From assembly GCF_011065405.1 (NCBI RefSeq), contig NZ_CP047056.1, positions 1,014,747 to 1,078,746 of the forward strand: DNA of 64,000 nt, given 5' to 3'. Origin of the DNA: Succinivibrio dextrinosolvens. GTDB taxonomy: Bacteria; Pseudomonadota; Gammaproteobacteria; Enterobacterales; Succinivibrionaceae. Below, one piece after another: positions 34,906-44,431 of the stretch; within the stretch, counting starts at the first letter, position 1; each line of letters starts with the position of its first letter. The notes beneath the pieces were generated by a model, which searched no databases, was not told the origin of the DNA, and worked only from the letters and a program-made list of their open reading frames with translations. The position numbers and the translations under genes are program-made.

Positions 34906-35949
34906 TTATTTATTTAATGAATAATGAGTCTCAGATAGCTCTCTTAAGCGGCTTGCTGCCTGCTCAGGAGTTAAATCACGCTGCTTTTCGGCTAAAAGCT
35001 CGAAGCCAGCAACAAACTTCTTAACGGTTGCACTTCTTAATAGAGGTGGATAGTAGTTAGCGTGCAGCTGCCACTCTGAATGCTCTTCACCGTCAACAGG
35101 AGCATTGTGCCAGCCCATTGAGTATGGGAATGAACATTCAAATAGATTGTCGTAACGGCAGGTCAGCTTCTTGATGGCTAAAGCCAGATCGTTGCGCTGA
35201 TCATCATTCAGCTGATTGATAGTCTGAACCTTGAACTTAGGAAGAATCATGGTTTCAAATGGCCAGAATGCCCAGAAAGGAACAAGAGCAACAAAGTATT
35301 CGGTTTCAAAAATAATGCGCTCTTTTTTCTTCAGCTCTGCATTTACATAGTCTAATAGCAGTGGAGTATTGTGCTTTTCAAAATACTTCTTCTGCTGTCT
35401 GTATTCTTTCATAACTTCTTCAGGAATGAAGTTACATGCCCAGATCTGTCCGTGTGGATGTGGATTTGAGCAACCCATAATTGCACCTTTATTCTCAAAT
35501 AACTGTACATACTTATAGGTTTTTGAAAGCTCTGTGAACTGGTCTCCCCATAGGTCAACCACACCACGAATCTCTTCAACATCCATTACAGGAAGAGTCT
35601 TTGAGTGATCAGGGCTAAAGCAGATAACTCTTGCAGTACCACGGGCTGCCTCAAGCTGGAATAATTCCTCAGACTCAGGTGCATCCAGAGGAGTATCTGG
35701 AGTTAAAGCCGCAAAGTCATTGGTGAAAACGAAATTCTTCTCATACTTAGGGTTAGAATCTCCGTTTACACGGGTGTTGCCTGGGCACAGGTAGCATTTA
35801 GGATCATAGCTAGGCTTAATCTCATTTGCCAGTTTCTCAACCTGTCCCTGCCAAGGTCTCTTTGCTCTGTGAGGAGAAACCAGGATCCATTCACCTGTTA
35901 GGGCATTGAATCTTCTGTGTGGATGATCTGTTAAGTTAAAAGATGTCAT
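34906..35949 (-). CDS. galT: Galactose-1-phosphate uridylyltransferase GalT
   Basis: 347 residues. The active-site motif NPHPHGQIW contains the histidine that carries the uridylyl group. [27 protein letters not shown] is the typical N-terminal pattern, and CYLCPGNTR suits zinc binding. It exchanges UMP between UDP-glucose and galactose-1-phosphate. Middle gene of galETK, starting 28 bases after galE. Confidence 0.97.
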   Translation of the reverse strand: MTSFNLTDHPHRRFNALTGEWILVSPHRAKRPWQGQVEKLANEIKPSYDPKCYLCPGNTRVNGDSNPKYEKNFVFTNDFAALTPDTPLDAPESEELFQLEAARGTARVICFSPDHSKTLPVMDVEEIRGVVDLWGDQFTELSKTYKYVQLFENKGAIMGCSNPHPHGQIWACNFIPEEVMKEYRQQKKYFEKHNTPLLLDYVNAELKKKERIIFETEYFVALVPFWAFWPFETMILPKFKVQTINQLNDDQRNDLALAIKKLTCRYDNLFECSFPYSMGWHNAPVDGEEHSEWQLHANYYPPLLRSATVKKFVAGFELLAEKQRDLTPEQAASRLRELSETHYSLNK

Positions 35950-35977
35950 AGTTTTTTCTCACCTTTGTTTAAATCTT

Positions 35978-36997
35978 TTAGTCTTCGTAACCGTTTGGAT
36001 TGTTCTTCTGCCAATTGTAAGAATCGGCAGTCATATCATCCAAAGTCTTCTTGGCGACCCAGCCTAATTCATTCTTGGCCTTTGATGGATCTGCATAGCA
36101 GGCAATAACGTCTCCTTCTCTTCTAGGAGCAAACTTGTAAGGAAGCTCTCTGCCAATTGCTTTAGAGAAGGATTTAACCATATCAAGAACGCTGTAGCCG
36201 GTACCGGTTCCTAAATTGTAGATATGAGTACCTGGTACATTCAGGCAGTGATTCAGAGCAGCGACATGACCTAAAGCAAGATCAACAACATGGATATAGT
36301 CACGAATACAGGTGCCGTCTGGAGTTGGATAATCATTACCGAAAACAGACAGTTCCTTTAATCTGCCAACAGCAACCTGTGTCAGGTAAGGCATCAGATT
36401 ATTTGGAATACCTCTTGGGTCCTCACCAATTAAACCAGACTCATGAGCTCCTACAGGGTTGAAGTAGCGAAGCAGCACCATTGAGAAAGAAGGATCAGCA
36501 ATCTGCAGTTCCTGACACATGTACTCAATATCAACTTTGGTCTGTCCATATGGACAGTTAGCTCTCTTTACAGGAGAATTCTCGGTTAATGGAAGAGAAT
36601 CTGGCTCACCATAAACAGTGGCAGATGAGGAGAAAATGAAATTCTTGCAGCCGAATTCTCTCATTACAGACAGAAGAACACGTGCACCGTTAACATTGTT
36701 GTCATAATATTCGAGAGGCTTTTTAACAGACTCACCTACAGCCTTTAAACCAGCGAAATTAATAACTCCGTCAATCTTATAGTTCTGAAAAACCTGCTCT
36801 AACTGCTCACGTGAACGAATATCACCTGAGACAAATGGAACGTTACGGCCTACAATCTTGTTGATTCTTGCAAGTACTGCAGGTTTTGAATTGTAGAAGT
36901 TATCGTAAATAACAGGATCATAACCAGCTTTAATCAGTTCAATTACTGTATGTGAGCCAATGTAGCCTGCGCCACCAGTTACCAGAATAGTAGTCAT
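35978..36997 (-). CDS. galE: UDP-glucose 4-epimerase GalE
   Basis: 339 residues from the ATG at 36997 (MTTILVTGGAGYIGSHT), chosen over 37030 because GAGGA precedes it and the NAD-binding GGAGYIG motif then falls at the usual place. The longer reading would run into the operator. The catalytic YGQTK and FSSSATVYGEP are present. It interconverts UDP-glucose and UDP-galactose. First gene of galETK, repressed, by inference, through the palindrome just upstream. Confidence 0.97.
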   Translation of the reverse strand: MTTILVTGGAGYIGSHTVIELIKAGYDPVIYDNFYNSKPAVLARINKIVGRNVPFVSGDIRSREQLEQVFQNYKIDGVINFAGLKAVGESVKKPLEYYDNNVNGARVLLSVMREFGCKNFIFSSSATVYGEPDSLPLTENSPVKRANCPYGQTKVDIEYMCQELQIADPSFSMVLLRYFNPVGAHESGLIGEDPRGIPNNLMPYLTQVAVGRLKELSVFGNDYPTPDGTCIRDYIHVVDLALGHVAALNHCLNVPGTHIYNLGTGTGYSVLDMVKSFSKAIGRELPYKFAPRREGDVIACYADPSKAKNELGWVAKKTLDDMTADSYNWQKNNPNGYED

Positions 36998-37027
36998 ATT
37001 TAATCCTCGAAATGCAATAGTAATGCT

Positions 37028-37045
37028 CATGTAACCGTTTACATG
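37028..37045. promoter_or_regulatory. GalR/LacI-type operator at galE
   Basis: CATGTAA-CCGT-TTACATG has perfect 7-base arms. Its core TGTAACCGTTTACA fits the LacI/GalR-family pattern TGTAANCGNTTACA completely. It lies 31 bases before the galE ATG, suitable for blocking transcription. The divergent LacI-family gene at 37456 is the likely ligand-responsive regulator. Confidence 0.75.
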
Positions 37046-37210
37046 ACAAAATTATATACCTCATTGTTTTTTTAGCAAGAGATAAAATTTGATCGTTTTC
37101 ACATTTTCAGTTTTTTTGGGGGAACATAATTGTACCTAACAACTATGTTACATTTACTTATCATTTTGATTTACAGCACAAATATTATAAATTATGCGGC
37201 ATGAAAACCC

Positions 37211-37224
37211 ACGGTTTTAACCGT
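37211..37224. promoter_or_regulatory. Second operator-like inverted repeat
   Basis: ACGGTT-TT-AACCGT has perfect arms, in the middle of the galE-regulator gap. It lacks the central CG of the galE operator, so it may be bound by a different protein or be an auxiliary site. Confidence 0.4.
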
Positions 37225-37250
37225 TTAGATGAGAGCTAGTGTAATTTATA

Positions 37251-37264
37251 AGTAAGCGTTTTCA
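37251..37264. promoter_or_regulatory. Third operator-like site with central CG
   Basis: AGTAAGCGTTTTCA agrees with TGTAANCGNTTACA at ten of the twelve defined positions and lies about 220 bases from the galE operator. Together they could support DNA looping as in E. coli gal. Inference only. Confidence 0.4.
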
Positions 37265-37306
37265 TAAAAAAGCCAATAATGTGAGGGAAATACAGTAGTT
37301 ATGCCG

Positions 37307-37328
37307 TGAAAACACCGTTTTGTTTTCA
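37307..37328. promoter_or_regulatory. Fourth inverted repeat near the regulator promoter
   Basis: TGAAAAC-8-GTTTTCA has perfect 7-base arms around ACCGTTTT. It is closer to the regulator gene and could mediate autoregulation. The rest of the 458-base galE-regulator gap (36998-37455) is AT-rich and shows no gene. Confidence 0.4.
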
Positions 37329-37455
37329 TTTAGAGTCAATTTTACTTATAATTAGCCTGGGTAATCTAGTAATTCACCAAAAACCACCAAAAATGGTATT
37401 TATGAACTTTTTAAGTCATACCATAAGCACCTTTCATATATAATGAATAAATTTT

Positions 37456-38463
37456 ATGACCGCAACAATTAGAGATGTAGCAAAGAAAGCAAACGTATCA
37501 GTTGCTACTGTATCCAGAGTCTTAAACGGCACAGCCAAGGTAAGTGAAGCCTCAAAGAATGCAGTTCTTGCTGCTCAGAGAGAACTTGGGTTCTACCTTA
37601 ATGCCAATGCCCGAACTCTAGCAAAAAAGGACAGTGAAACCATTGGAGTACTGGTTTCCGATATTTCTGATCCTTATTTTGGCACTATGATCAAATCTTG
37701 TGATATGGCTGCCAATGCCATGGGAAAATCTCTACTAATTGCCCAGGGGTTCTATGATCCTCAGAGAGAACAGAAGGCAATTGATTCTCTTCTCTCACAT
37801 CAGTGTTCCGGAATGCTTGTACATGCATTGGCCATAGATGATATTCTGCTCTCAGACTACATGAGACGATTTCCTTACATCGTGCTCATCAACAGAAGAC
37901 TCAGAGGTTTTGAAGACCGCTGTGTAATTATTGATAATCACAACGGTATGTATGATCTGACAAATTACCTTATCAAATTTGGACACAAGAAAATTGCATA
38001 TGTAACCTCCTCTTTCGGTATTTCTGATGCCCAGGAGCGTTTTTCTGGATTCAAGAAAGCATGTGCGGACAATAATATAGAAATCAATCCAAGACTGATT
38101 CTCTCTGTACCTCCATCACTTGAAGGAGGAAAAATGGCTGCAGAACAGCTTATGAAGATTGGTATTGATCAGTTCTCTGTAGTCATGTGTTACTGTGATA
38201 CAATCGCGGCCTCTGCCATGTCTACATTTGAAAACAACGGCATCAAGATTCCTAACGATATTTCCATAACAGGATTTGATGACCTGTTTATTGCCTCCTG
38301 TCTGAACCCAGCGCTGACTACCGTAACAAATCCTATCGGAATAATGGGTAAAGAAGCATTAAACCTATCTTTGGCACGATACAAAAAGGATTTCGATTTT
38401 ACAATTCCTCAGTTTAAGACTGAGCTTATCATCAGAAAATCCGTTCAGGAAATAAAAAACTGA
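37456..38463 (+). CDS. LacI/GalR-family transcription regulator
   Basis: 335 residues. The N-terminal helix-turn-helix with hinge reads TIRDVAKKANVSVATVSRVLNGTAKVS. The sugar-binding core contains TIGVLVSDISDPYFGTMIKS and DISITGFDDLFIASCLNPALTTV. It is divergent from galETK, with operator-like palindromes between them, so it most likely controls galactose use; the inducer is inferred. An SD sequence is not obvious. It could be named galR if shown to bind the sites at 37028. Confidence 0.88.
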   Translation: MTATIRDVAKKANVSVATVSRVLNGTAKVSEASKNAVLAAQRELGFYLNANARTLAKKDSETIGVLVSDISDPYFGTMIKSCDMAANAMGKSLLIAQGFYDPQREQKAIDSLLSHQCSGMLVHALAIDDILLSDYMRRFPYIVLINRRLRGFEDRCVIIDNHNGMYDLTNYLIKFGHKKIAYVTSSFGISDAQERFSGFKKACADNNIEINPRLILSVPPSLEGGKMAAEQLMKIGIDQFSVVMCYCDTIAASAMSTFENNGIKIPNDISITGFDDLFIASCLNPALTTVTNPIGIMGKEALNLSLARYKKDFDFTIPQFKTELIIRKSVQEIKN

Positions 38464-38557
38464 CAACAAAGAAAAAGAACAATCTGAACAAAAATGTAGG
38501 TCGTGAAAAGGATCTTAGAGGTAAAATAACATAACTATTTGTTAGATATAGAGTTAT

Positions 38558-39598
38558 ATGGCTAAATTATCACTTCACGTTTCAGAAAAAGAAAGACAGA
38601 AAGAAAGCAAAGAAAATAAGCGCTTCTCCACTTCACAGAAAGGCTGGGGAAAAGGTTTTGCAGAAAAGCCTGTTTTTGTAAAAAGAATGATGCTTCCCCA
38701 CTTCTGGAGTGCATGGTTTGCGTTATTCATGCTGTTTGTTATTGTTAATGTTCTTCCTTACAGAGTTCAAATGTTTTTGGGCAGCAAGATTGGCAGGCTC
38801 ATGGGCACAATTCTTCCTGCAAGAAAATATGTTCTGAAAAGAAATCTCGAACTAGCCTTCCCTGAGATGTCTGATGAGGAAAGACACAATCTTTCTAAAG
38901 AAATTCAGCGTAATTCAGGCATGGCTATATTTGAAACAGGTATGGCATGGTTCTGGCCTGACTGGAGATTAAAGCGTCATGTCATAATTGACGAGGAAGG
39001 GATGCAGTACGCAAAAGAATGTACTGCATCAGGAAAGCCGGTACTGGTGCTGACAGCTCATTTTGTTCACCTTGAACTTATGGCAAGAATTTACGGAACC
39101 TATATTAAGTCAGGAATTGGTGTATACAGACCTACCGACCATCCTGTATGGGAGTGGGCTCAGGTTAAAGGCAGACTAAGAAAGAATCTTGCCCTTGTAT
39201 CAAAAAACGATCCACGCTCAATGATTAAGGCTCTGAAAACGGGAGCCCCTATCTGGTACGCTCCAGATCAGGATTACGGAAGAAGAGTCAGTGTTTTTGC
39301 TCCTTTCTTTGCTGTTAAGGATACAGCAACAGTTGCTGCTACCCATAATCTTGCAAAGATCGATGGCACAATGGTCACTCCTTCATGGACTATTAGAGAA
39401 GGTGACAAATATCATCTTTATCTGAAAAAAGCTCTTCAGGATTTTCCAACTGAAGATACAATAGCAGATGCGACAACCGTAAATAAAGTTATCGAAAATA
39501 TGGTAAGAATGGCGCCTGAACAGTATTTATGGATGCACAGACGTTTTAAGACTGCGCCTGACGAAAATGAGAATCGTTATCCAGGACTTGAGGAGTAA
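38558..39598 (+). CDS. Lipid A late acyltransferase (LpxL/LpxM family)
   Basis: 346 residues with a basic N-terminal extension of about 35 residues, one membrane segment (FWSAWFALFMLFVIVNVLP) and the catalytic HX4E in LTAHFVHLELMARIYG. VYRPTDHPVWEWAQ and PDQDYGRRVSVFAPFF are strongly typical of LpxL/LpxP/LpxM. It adds a secondary acyl chain to Kdo2-lipid A at the inner membrane. Which chain (lauroyl or myristoyl) cannot be decided. The next gene starts 4 bases after its stop. Confidence 0.9.
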   Translation: MAKLSLHVSEKERQKESKENKRFSTSQKGWGKGFAEKPVFVKRMMLPHFWSAWFALFMLFVIVNVLPYRVQMFLGSKIGRLMGTILPARKYVLKRNLELAFPEMSDEERHNLSKEIQRNSGMAIFETGMAWFWPDWRLKRHVIIDEEGMQYAKECTASGKPVLVLTAHFVHLELMARIYGTYIKSGIGVYRPTDHPVWEWAQVKGRLRKNLALVSKNDPRSMIKALKTGAPIWYAPDQDYGRRVSVFAPFFAVKDTATVAATHNLAKIDGTMVTPSWTIREGDKYHLYLKKALQDFPTEDTIADATTVNKVIENMVRMAPEQYLWMHRRFKTAPDENENRYPGLEE

Positions 39599-39602
39599 AA
39601 CG

Positions 39603-40001
39603 GTGAAAAAGATTTTCTCTATAGCAACTTGTATCGCTGTTGTTCTAACTGGCTGTATGTCAGCAGAAGAACAGGCCGCAGCAAACAAGGTTATTACAGC
39701 TCTGCCAACTGAGGTTGAGGGTTGTACTTTTATTGCCGATGTTGACAACAATGGACCATACTCTACTGTCGGTATGGCTAGATTCAACCTAAAACATCAG
39801 GCAGCACAGATGGGAGCAACCCACCTGGTTGAAAAATACGCTCATACAGAGCATATTACATTTAAGCTTCTAGGTGTGGTTTTATCAGGCAGAGCCTATA
39901 AGTGTCCAGCAGGAAAAGGTCCAATTGTTAATAATGAGAATGGAAAACTTCAGTATGATTTTCCAATGACTGATCCTGAGCAGGATATCATTAACGACTA
40001 G
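39603..40001 (+). CDS. DUF4156-like lipoprotein
   Basis: 132 residues from the GTG at 39603, preferred because GAGG is placed 8-10 bases before it and the lipoprotein signal then starts correctly (VKKIFSIATCIAVVLTGC, lipid Cys in the LTGC box). HQAAQMGATHLVEKYAH and SGRAYKCP resemble the E. coli YjeI (DUF4156) pattern. Outer-membrane lipoprotein of unknown role, probably co-transcribed with the acyltransferase. Confidence 0.7.
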   Translation: MKKIFSIATCIAVVLTGCMSAEEQAAANKVITALPTEVEGCTFIADVDNNGPYSTVGMARFNLKHQAAQMGATHLVEKYAHTEHITFKLLGVVLSGRAYKCPAGKGPIVNNENGKLQYDFPMTDPEQDIIND

Positions 40002-40034
40002 TCTTCCAAATATATTCCGCCCGATCTCTTAACA

Positions 40035-40054
40035 CCGCAGATAGCTCTCTGCGG
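40035..40054. terminator. Hairpin between convergent lipoprotein gene and glnE
   Basis: CCGCAGA and TCTGCGG pair around TAGCTC. There is no good T run on either side, so it is a weak or Rho-assisted terminator at most. Confidence 0.45.
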
Positions 40055-40094
40055 AGTTCTATATCAAGTACGTACAATCTGTTATATAGACATT

Positions 40095-42980
40095 CTAATT
40101 TGAGAAGATTTTTCTCCAGATCTCTTCTACCTTGAGTGTTGCAGGAATTCTATCAGAAACAGCAACTACTCTTGGAAAATCAGCAAGAGAAAGCTCATGA
40201 TAAACCTGTCGGATATCAATATAGGCGGATATAAGAGCATCTGTAATATTCTTATCTACAATTCCCAAATTTGCACATTCCTCAAGAATACGAACATTAT
40301 CAGACCAGAGTTTCATCTGAGGATAGGCTGGCGCATATTTTAAAAGAAGATACTGAGAGATGAACTCAATATCAATCATGCCTCCGACGCCATGCTTGAT
40401 ATCGTAGAGAGAGTCTCCTGAACGATCAAGATGAGAGCGCATTTTCTCTCTCATGCTGACAACATCTTCCCTCAGCTTCCTCTCATCCCTAGGAGTTCTT
40501 ATGACCTCCTCTCTAATCTGATTAAACTTCTGGATAATATCAGGAGAACCAGCAATAGGACGAGCTCTTACCAGAGCCTGATGCTCCCAAGTCCAAGCTC
40601 TGCTTTTCTGATAAAGCTCAAAGGAATCTGTATCAGAAATCAGTACTCCAGTGTCTCCATCCGGTCTTAATCTCATATCAAGATCATATAGAATTCCACC
40701 TACGGTTGTGGTGGTAGCCAAATGCATAATTCGCTGAATCAGTCTCTGGTAGAAAATACTTTCTGGAACAGAGTTTTCTCCATTGGTTACGCCGTCTCCT
40801 GCTTTTTTGATGAAAACCATATCAAGATCGGACTTATAACCAAGCTCAATACCGCCAAGCTTTCCATAACCGATTACAGCAATACCTGGATCTTCTACGC
40901 TCCTGCCCTCTGGTTCACCGTATTTCTTAGCATTAAGTTCCCAGGCAATGACAATAAGCTCTTTGATAAAGGCTTCAGCAAGCCAGGTTAGTGCATCAGA
41001 GATCTTCATAAGTGGTAGCTTTCCAGCTTTATCTGAAAGAGCAATTCTGAAAACCATCATCTTTTTGAAAAGACGCAGCTCTTCCATAACCGCCTCAAGA
41101 TCATCTCTATCGATTCTTAAAAGCTGTTCCTGAAGCATAGAGAGAAACTCGTCAGGTGAAGGAGGCTTGTTGAAATACTGAGGTATAAACAGCTCATCTA
41201 ACAGAATCGGATGAGAGGTAATCAGTTCACTTGCAAAGTGGTTTTCCTTCAAAAGCTCAATAAATCTCTCTAAAACCTCATTCTTATCTCTTAAAAGCTG
41301 AATATATGGAGTTCTCAGAGCAATCTTTTCTATAAGACCTGACATGCGTTTGAATAAGGCGGCAGACTGTGGCTCCCTTGCAATCAGATAGATAACCTTA
41401 GGCATAAGCTCAAGCAGAGTTTCTCTGCCTACTGGGCCAACAGGCATACGAGATAAAGAGACCTTAAGATTCAGGATATCTCCTGCCATCTCTCTGGTAT
41501 TGTCCTTATTGACCATATGAGGCTCTAGTTCTGCGCACATTTCCTCAAGATCGCTGTCTGCCTCCCAAAGATCGAAATTCTTATAATCTTCCTCTGAATC
41601 TTCCTCATCAGCCACAACCTTCTTGAATTCCTCATGCACGAAATGCATCACTTCATCAAGATCATGCCGGAAAGTTTCCTCAGAAGAATAGTTCATTGCA
41701 GCTAAAACTCTGGACATATCCTTAGGATTATCTGGCAGATTCTGTGTCTGTTTATCTGAGAATTCCTGAATTACATTCTCAAGTCTCCTCAGAAAAACGT
41801 AACACTTATCAAGTTTCTCACAGATATCTCTTGGGATCAGATCCAAGGAAATGATGTTCTTAAGGCTCTTGCGCAGAGCCTCCTCTCGAAGTTCATAATA
41901 TCTTCCACCTCGCATTAAAGAGAAGGCCTGAGCGATAAATTCAACCTCTCGAATGCCACCTTTTCCAAGCTTGAAGTTGTTATTTAAACATCTGCGCCTT
42001 ACCTCAGACTCAATCAGATGCTTTAATTTTCTTAAAGACTGAATAGCTCCGTAATCAAGGTATCTGCGATAAACAAAAGGACGCAGCATGGATGTCAACT
42101 CCTGAGCATAGGCATCAAGAGTTCCGTTCTGACCTAAAATTCTTCCCTTAACCAGAGCGTAACGCTCCCAGGTTCGGCCCTGAGTTTCGTAATAGATCTG
42201 CAGTGCATCAAAAGAATTTACAATAGCCCCTGCATCGCCAAAAGGCCTTAGACGGAGATCAATACGGTAGCAGAATGAGTCAGATGTGATATCAGAAAGA
42301 AAGTTTGCTGAACGCTGAACAATCTTTGAGAAAAATTCCCTAAAAGTTACAACTCTAGGACCTGCAGTCTCACCTTCCCTAGGATATGTGAAAATCAAAT
42401 CTATATCCGAAGAGAAATTTAGTTCCTGACCACCAAGCTTTCCCATACCGATTACAAGCAAAGGCAGAGGAGAGCCATCAGAATCAAAGGCATCACCGTA
42501 GACTTTCTTCAACTGAGTACGAACTACCTCTAAAAGACGGAGGACAATTGACTCGGCCAAAGCAGAAAGTTTTTCAAAGATTTCATCTATATCGGCAAAG
42601 CCACAGAGATCTCGCCAGGCTATTGCCATGTGATGGATTCTTCTTATGACTCGAAGGCGACGCTTAAGCTCAAAATCATTAAGTTTCTCGTCAAGATACT
42701 CTTTTACAAAAGGATCAGGATCAGTATGAAAAGAAGAGTCATCCAGAGCTCCTTCCTGTATAAGAGAACAGCATTCCTTTGGATATGAGAAAATTGTATT
42801 TGAGACAAACTCCGATAATGCAAGAACAAATCTGAATTCCGGACGTGCATCAAGAATTGCAAACTGCTCTTCGCTAAGTTTGCTCTTGAGGCGTTCATAC
42901 TGTATGTCAGAGTGCTGTTTTAATTCGTCTGGTAAATTCCTGTAATCTGTTGATTCTGGCTGTATTGAAAAATCCATCAA
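40095..42980 (-). CDS. glnE: Bifunctional glutamine synthetase adenylyltransferase/adenylyl-removing enzyme
   Basis: 961 residues with two nucleotidyltransferase domains. The N-terminal removase has GMGKLGGQELNFSSDIDLIF; the C-terminal transferase has GYGKLGGIELGYKSDLDMVF. Each is followed by the RLRPFGD/RLRPDGD motif. The enzyme adenylylates glutamine synthetase when nitrogen is plentiful and reverses it when scarce, under PII control. It follows the ygiF-like gene by 6 bases, as in E. coli. Length matches E. coli GlnE (946). Confidence 0.96.
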   Translation of the reverse strand: MMDFSIQPESTDYRNLPDELKQHSDIQYERLKSKLSEEQFAILDARPEFRFVLALSEFVSNTIFSYPKECCSLIQEGALDDSSFHTDPDPFVKEYLDEKLNDFELKRRLRVIRRIHHMAIAWRDLCGFADIDEIFEKLSALAESIVLRLLEVVRTQLKKVYGDAFDSDGSPLPLLVIGMGKLGGQELNFSSDIDLIFTYPREGETAGPRVVTFREFFSKIVQRSANFLSDITSDSFCYRIDLRLRPFGDAGAIVNSFDALQIYYETQGRTWERYALVKGRILGQNGTLDAYAQELTSMLRPFVYRRYLDYGAIQSLRKLKHLIESEVRRRCLNNNFKLGKGGIREVEFIAQAFSLMRGGRYYELREEALRKSLKNIISLDLIPRDICEKLDKCYVFLRRLENVIQEFSDKQTQNLPDNPKDMSRVLAAMNYSSEETFRHDLDEVMHFVHEEFKKVVADEEDSEEDYKNFDLWEADSDLEEMCAELEPHMVNKDNTREMAGDILNLKVSLSRMPVGPVGRETLLELMPKVIYLIAREPQSAALFKRMSGLIEKIALRTPYIQLLRDKNEVLERFIELLKENHFASELITSHPILLDELFIPQYFNKPPSPDEFLSMLQEQLLRIDRDDLEAVMEELRLFKKMMVFRIALSDKAGKLPLMKISDALTWLAEAFIKELIVIAWELNAKKYGEPEGRSVEDPGIAVIGYGKLGGIELGYKSDLDMVFIKKAGDGVTNGENSVPESIFYQRLIQRIMHLATTTTVGGILYDLDMRLRPDGDTGVLISDTDSFELYQKSRAWTWEHQALVRARPIAGSPDIIQKFNQIREEVIRTPRDERKLREDVVSMREKMRSHLDRSGDSLYDIKHGVGGMIDIEFISQYLLLKYAPAYPQMKLWSDNVRILEECANLGIVDKNITDALISAYIDIRQVYHELSLADFPRVVAVSDRIPATLKVEEIWRKIFSN

Positions 42981-42986
42981 AAATCC

Positions 42987-44066
42987 TTACTTTGCCATCA
43001 AGGACAAAAGCAACCTGAGCTTCAGAGGGATCAGGAACAGCTTATTTGCCTTCTCACTTTCACGGATCTTCTCGTAACAGGAAGCAATGCCCTTTGAGTT
43101 TTTCCTGAATCTGCTTAATAGCGTTCTCTTTGAAACATGTCGGCATACTCTGTGGAAAGATTTTAAAAGTCTGATAATAATCTGCAGGTCTCGCTTATAT
43201 TCGATTGGCTCCTTTCTGCCGATAATAAATGCCAGAAAATTTCTGCGCTTTAAATACTTCAAAGACAGCAGAAGTGAATCCAGCAGCGAGATAATCTGGG
43301 AGAACAGAACCGCATCACGAGAAATCAGGAAGTAGCCGTACATTTTCTCAAAAAGAGCAACCTGAGCAGTTACGTAGTCTATAAACGTCTCAGCACTATC
43401 AAGTTCGCAGAAATCTATAGAAGGTCTACTCTGAAGCTGCAGAAGCGCAGCACGGTGCATCTTGGAGAAAGGCTCTAAAAGCAGAGGAATATTGTTCGCA
43501 GCAAGATGCGTACATAGAATTGAGAACAGATTTAAAATTTCGTCAGAATGAACAGAGGTTTCCTTAAGTTCAATTTCAAGTTCACTAAGAGGATACCTGT
43601 TTGAACTGTCAACCTCTATATAGCCCTGATCGAAAGCTACCTCAAAGGTGCTGTCCAAAAGCTCAAGATTAAAAAGGTAACGGGTAAAATTGATACGGCA
43701 GATTGGCTTAAGATGTTTCTGAATTCCTTCAAGGTCAAAGTCTGAAGGTAAAGCTTCCTTTGGAAACTTCATCAGATTTGGAACACCGTCAGAAACTTCA
43801 ATTGGAAGATTATATTCCTGTCTCTTATGAAGACCACCGATGTTTTCTCCTTTTACCTTTAAGGTCTGCTCAGAGAAATCATCACCGCGTCTGATTCTAA
43901 GTCCGGCATGAATACCGAATAAGGCCTTATCATCAGTATCAAAGTAGGTATTATCAAGATGCAGTGTAGTTTTATTGCTTACTGCGCCTATGTGTGAAAA
44001 TATCTCGTATAGATTTGAAGCATCTCCATCAAATCCAAACTTTAGCTCAATCTCTTTGTCCTGCAT
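42987..44066 (-). CDS. ygiF: CYTH-domain inorganic triphosphatase, YgiF-like
   Basis: 359 residues from the ATG giving MQDKEIELKF. The EIELKF signature defines CYTH enzymes, which hydrolyse inorganic triphosphate in a tunnel lined by charged residues (LRIRRG, TLKVKG, FTRYLF, SELEIELKE). The C-terminal half is helical and His/Arg-rich, a shortened CHAD-like domain compared with E. coli YgiF (433). An earlier ATG at 44081 is possible. Co-transcribed with glnE. Confidence 0.85.
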   Translation of the reverse strand: MQDKEIELKFGFDGDASNLYEIFSHIGAVSNKTTLHLDNTYFDTDDKALFGIHAGLRIRRGDDFSEQTLKVKGENIGGLHKRQEYNLPIEVSDGVPNLMKFPKEALPSDFDLEGIQKHLKPICRINFTRYLFNLELLDSTFEVAFDQGYIEVDSSNRYPLSELEIELKETSVHSDEILNLFSILCTHLAANNIPLLLEPFSKMHRAALLQLQSRPSIDFCELDSAETFIDYVTAQVALFEKMYGYFLISRDAVLFSQIISLLDSLLLSLKYLKRRNFLAFIIGRKEPIEYKRDLQIIIRLLKSFHRVCRHVSKRTLLSRFRKNSKGIASCYEKIRESEKANKLFLIPLKLRLLLSLMAK

Positions 44067-44081
44067 TAACATTCTCTCCAA

Positions 44082-44431
44082 AACAGAGTACGGACCTCAT
44101 ACAAAAATAACTCTGTTTTTCTAAAATTATGCAGCTTTGTTGTAATGAGAATAATCCGCTGCAAAGACTTTTATATCATTTTCTGACTATTGTACTTGCT
44201 ATTTTTTTTATCATCTAGCTTTTCACCTCAAATATTAAACAAAAGTATGACTTCAAGAAAAATGCGCCAATAATTCAGAAAGAAAACAAAGTAATACTCA
44301 AACAAAGTCTTTTTTTATAAATTTGCAAAAAAATTGTGTGCAAACTCGTAGTTAACTCGTGACAGATTAAAACATTAAGCAAAGCTTGTGCTAAAATCTT
44401 TGTAGAACAAGAATGATTTAAGGATTATCAA
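44082..44431. other. Divergent promoter region
   Basis: 350 AT-rich bases between the ygiF-like and ygiM-like genes, containing both promoters. A TTGTGC...TAAAAT-like sequence near 44387-44400 may serve the plus-strand gene, which starts with GTG after AAGGA. No gene was seen. Confidence 0.4.
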
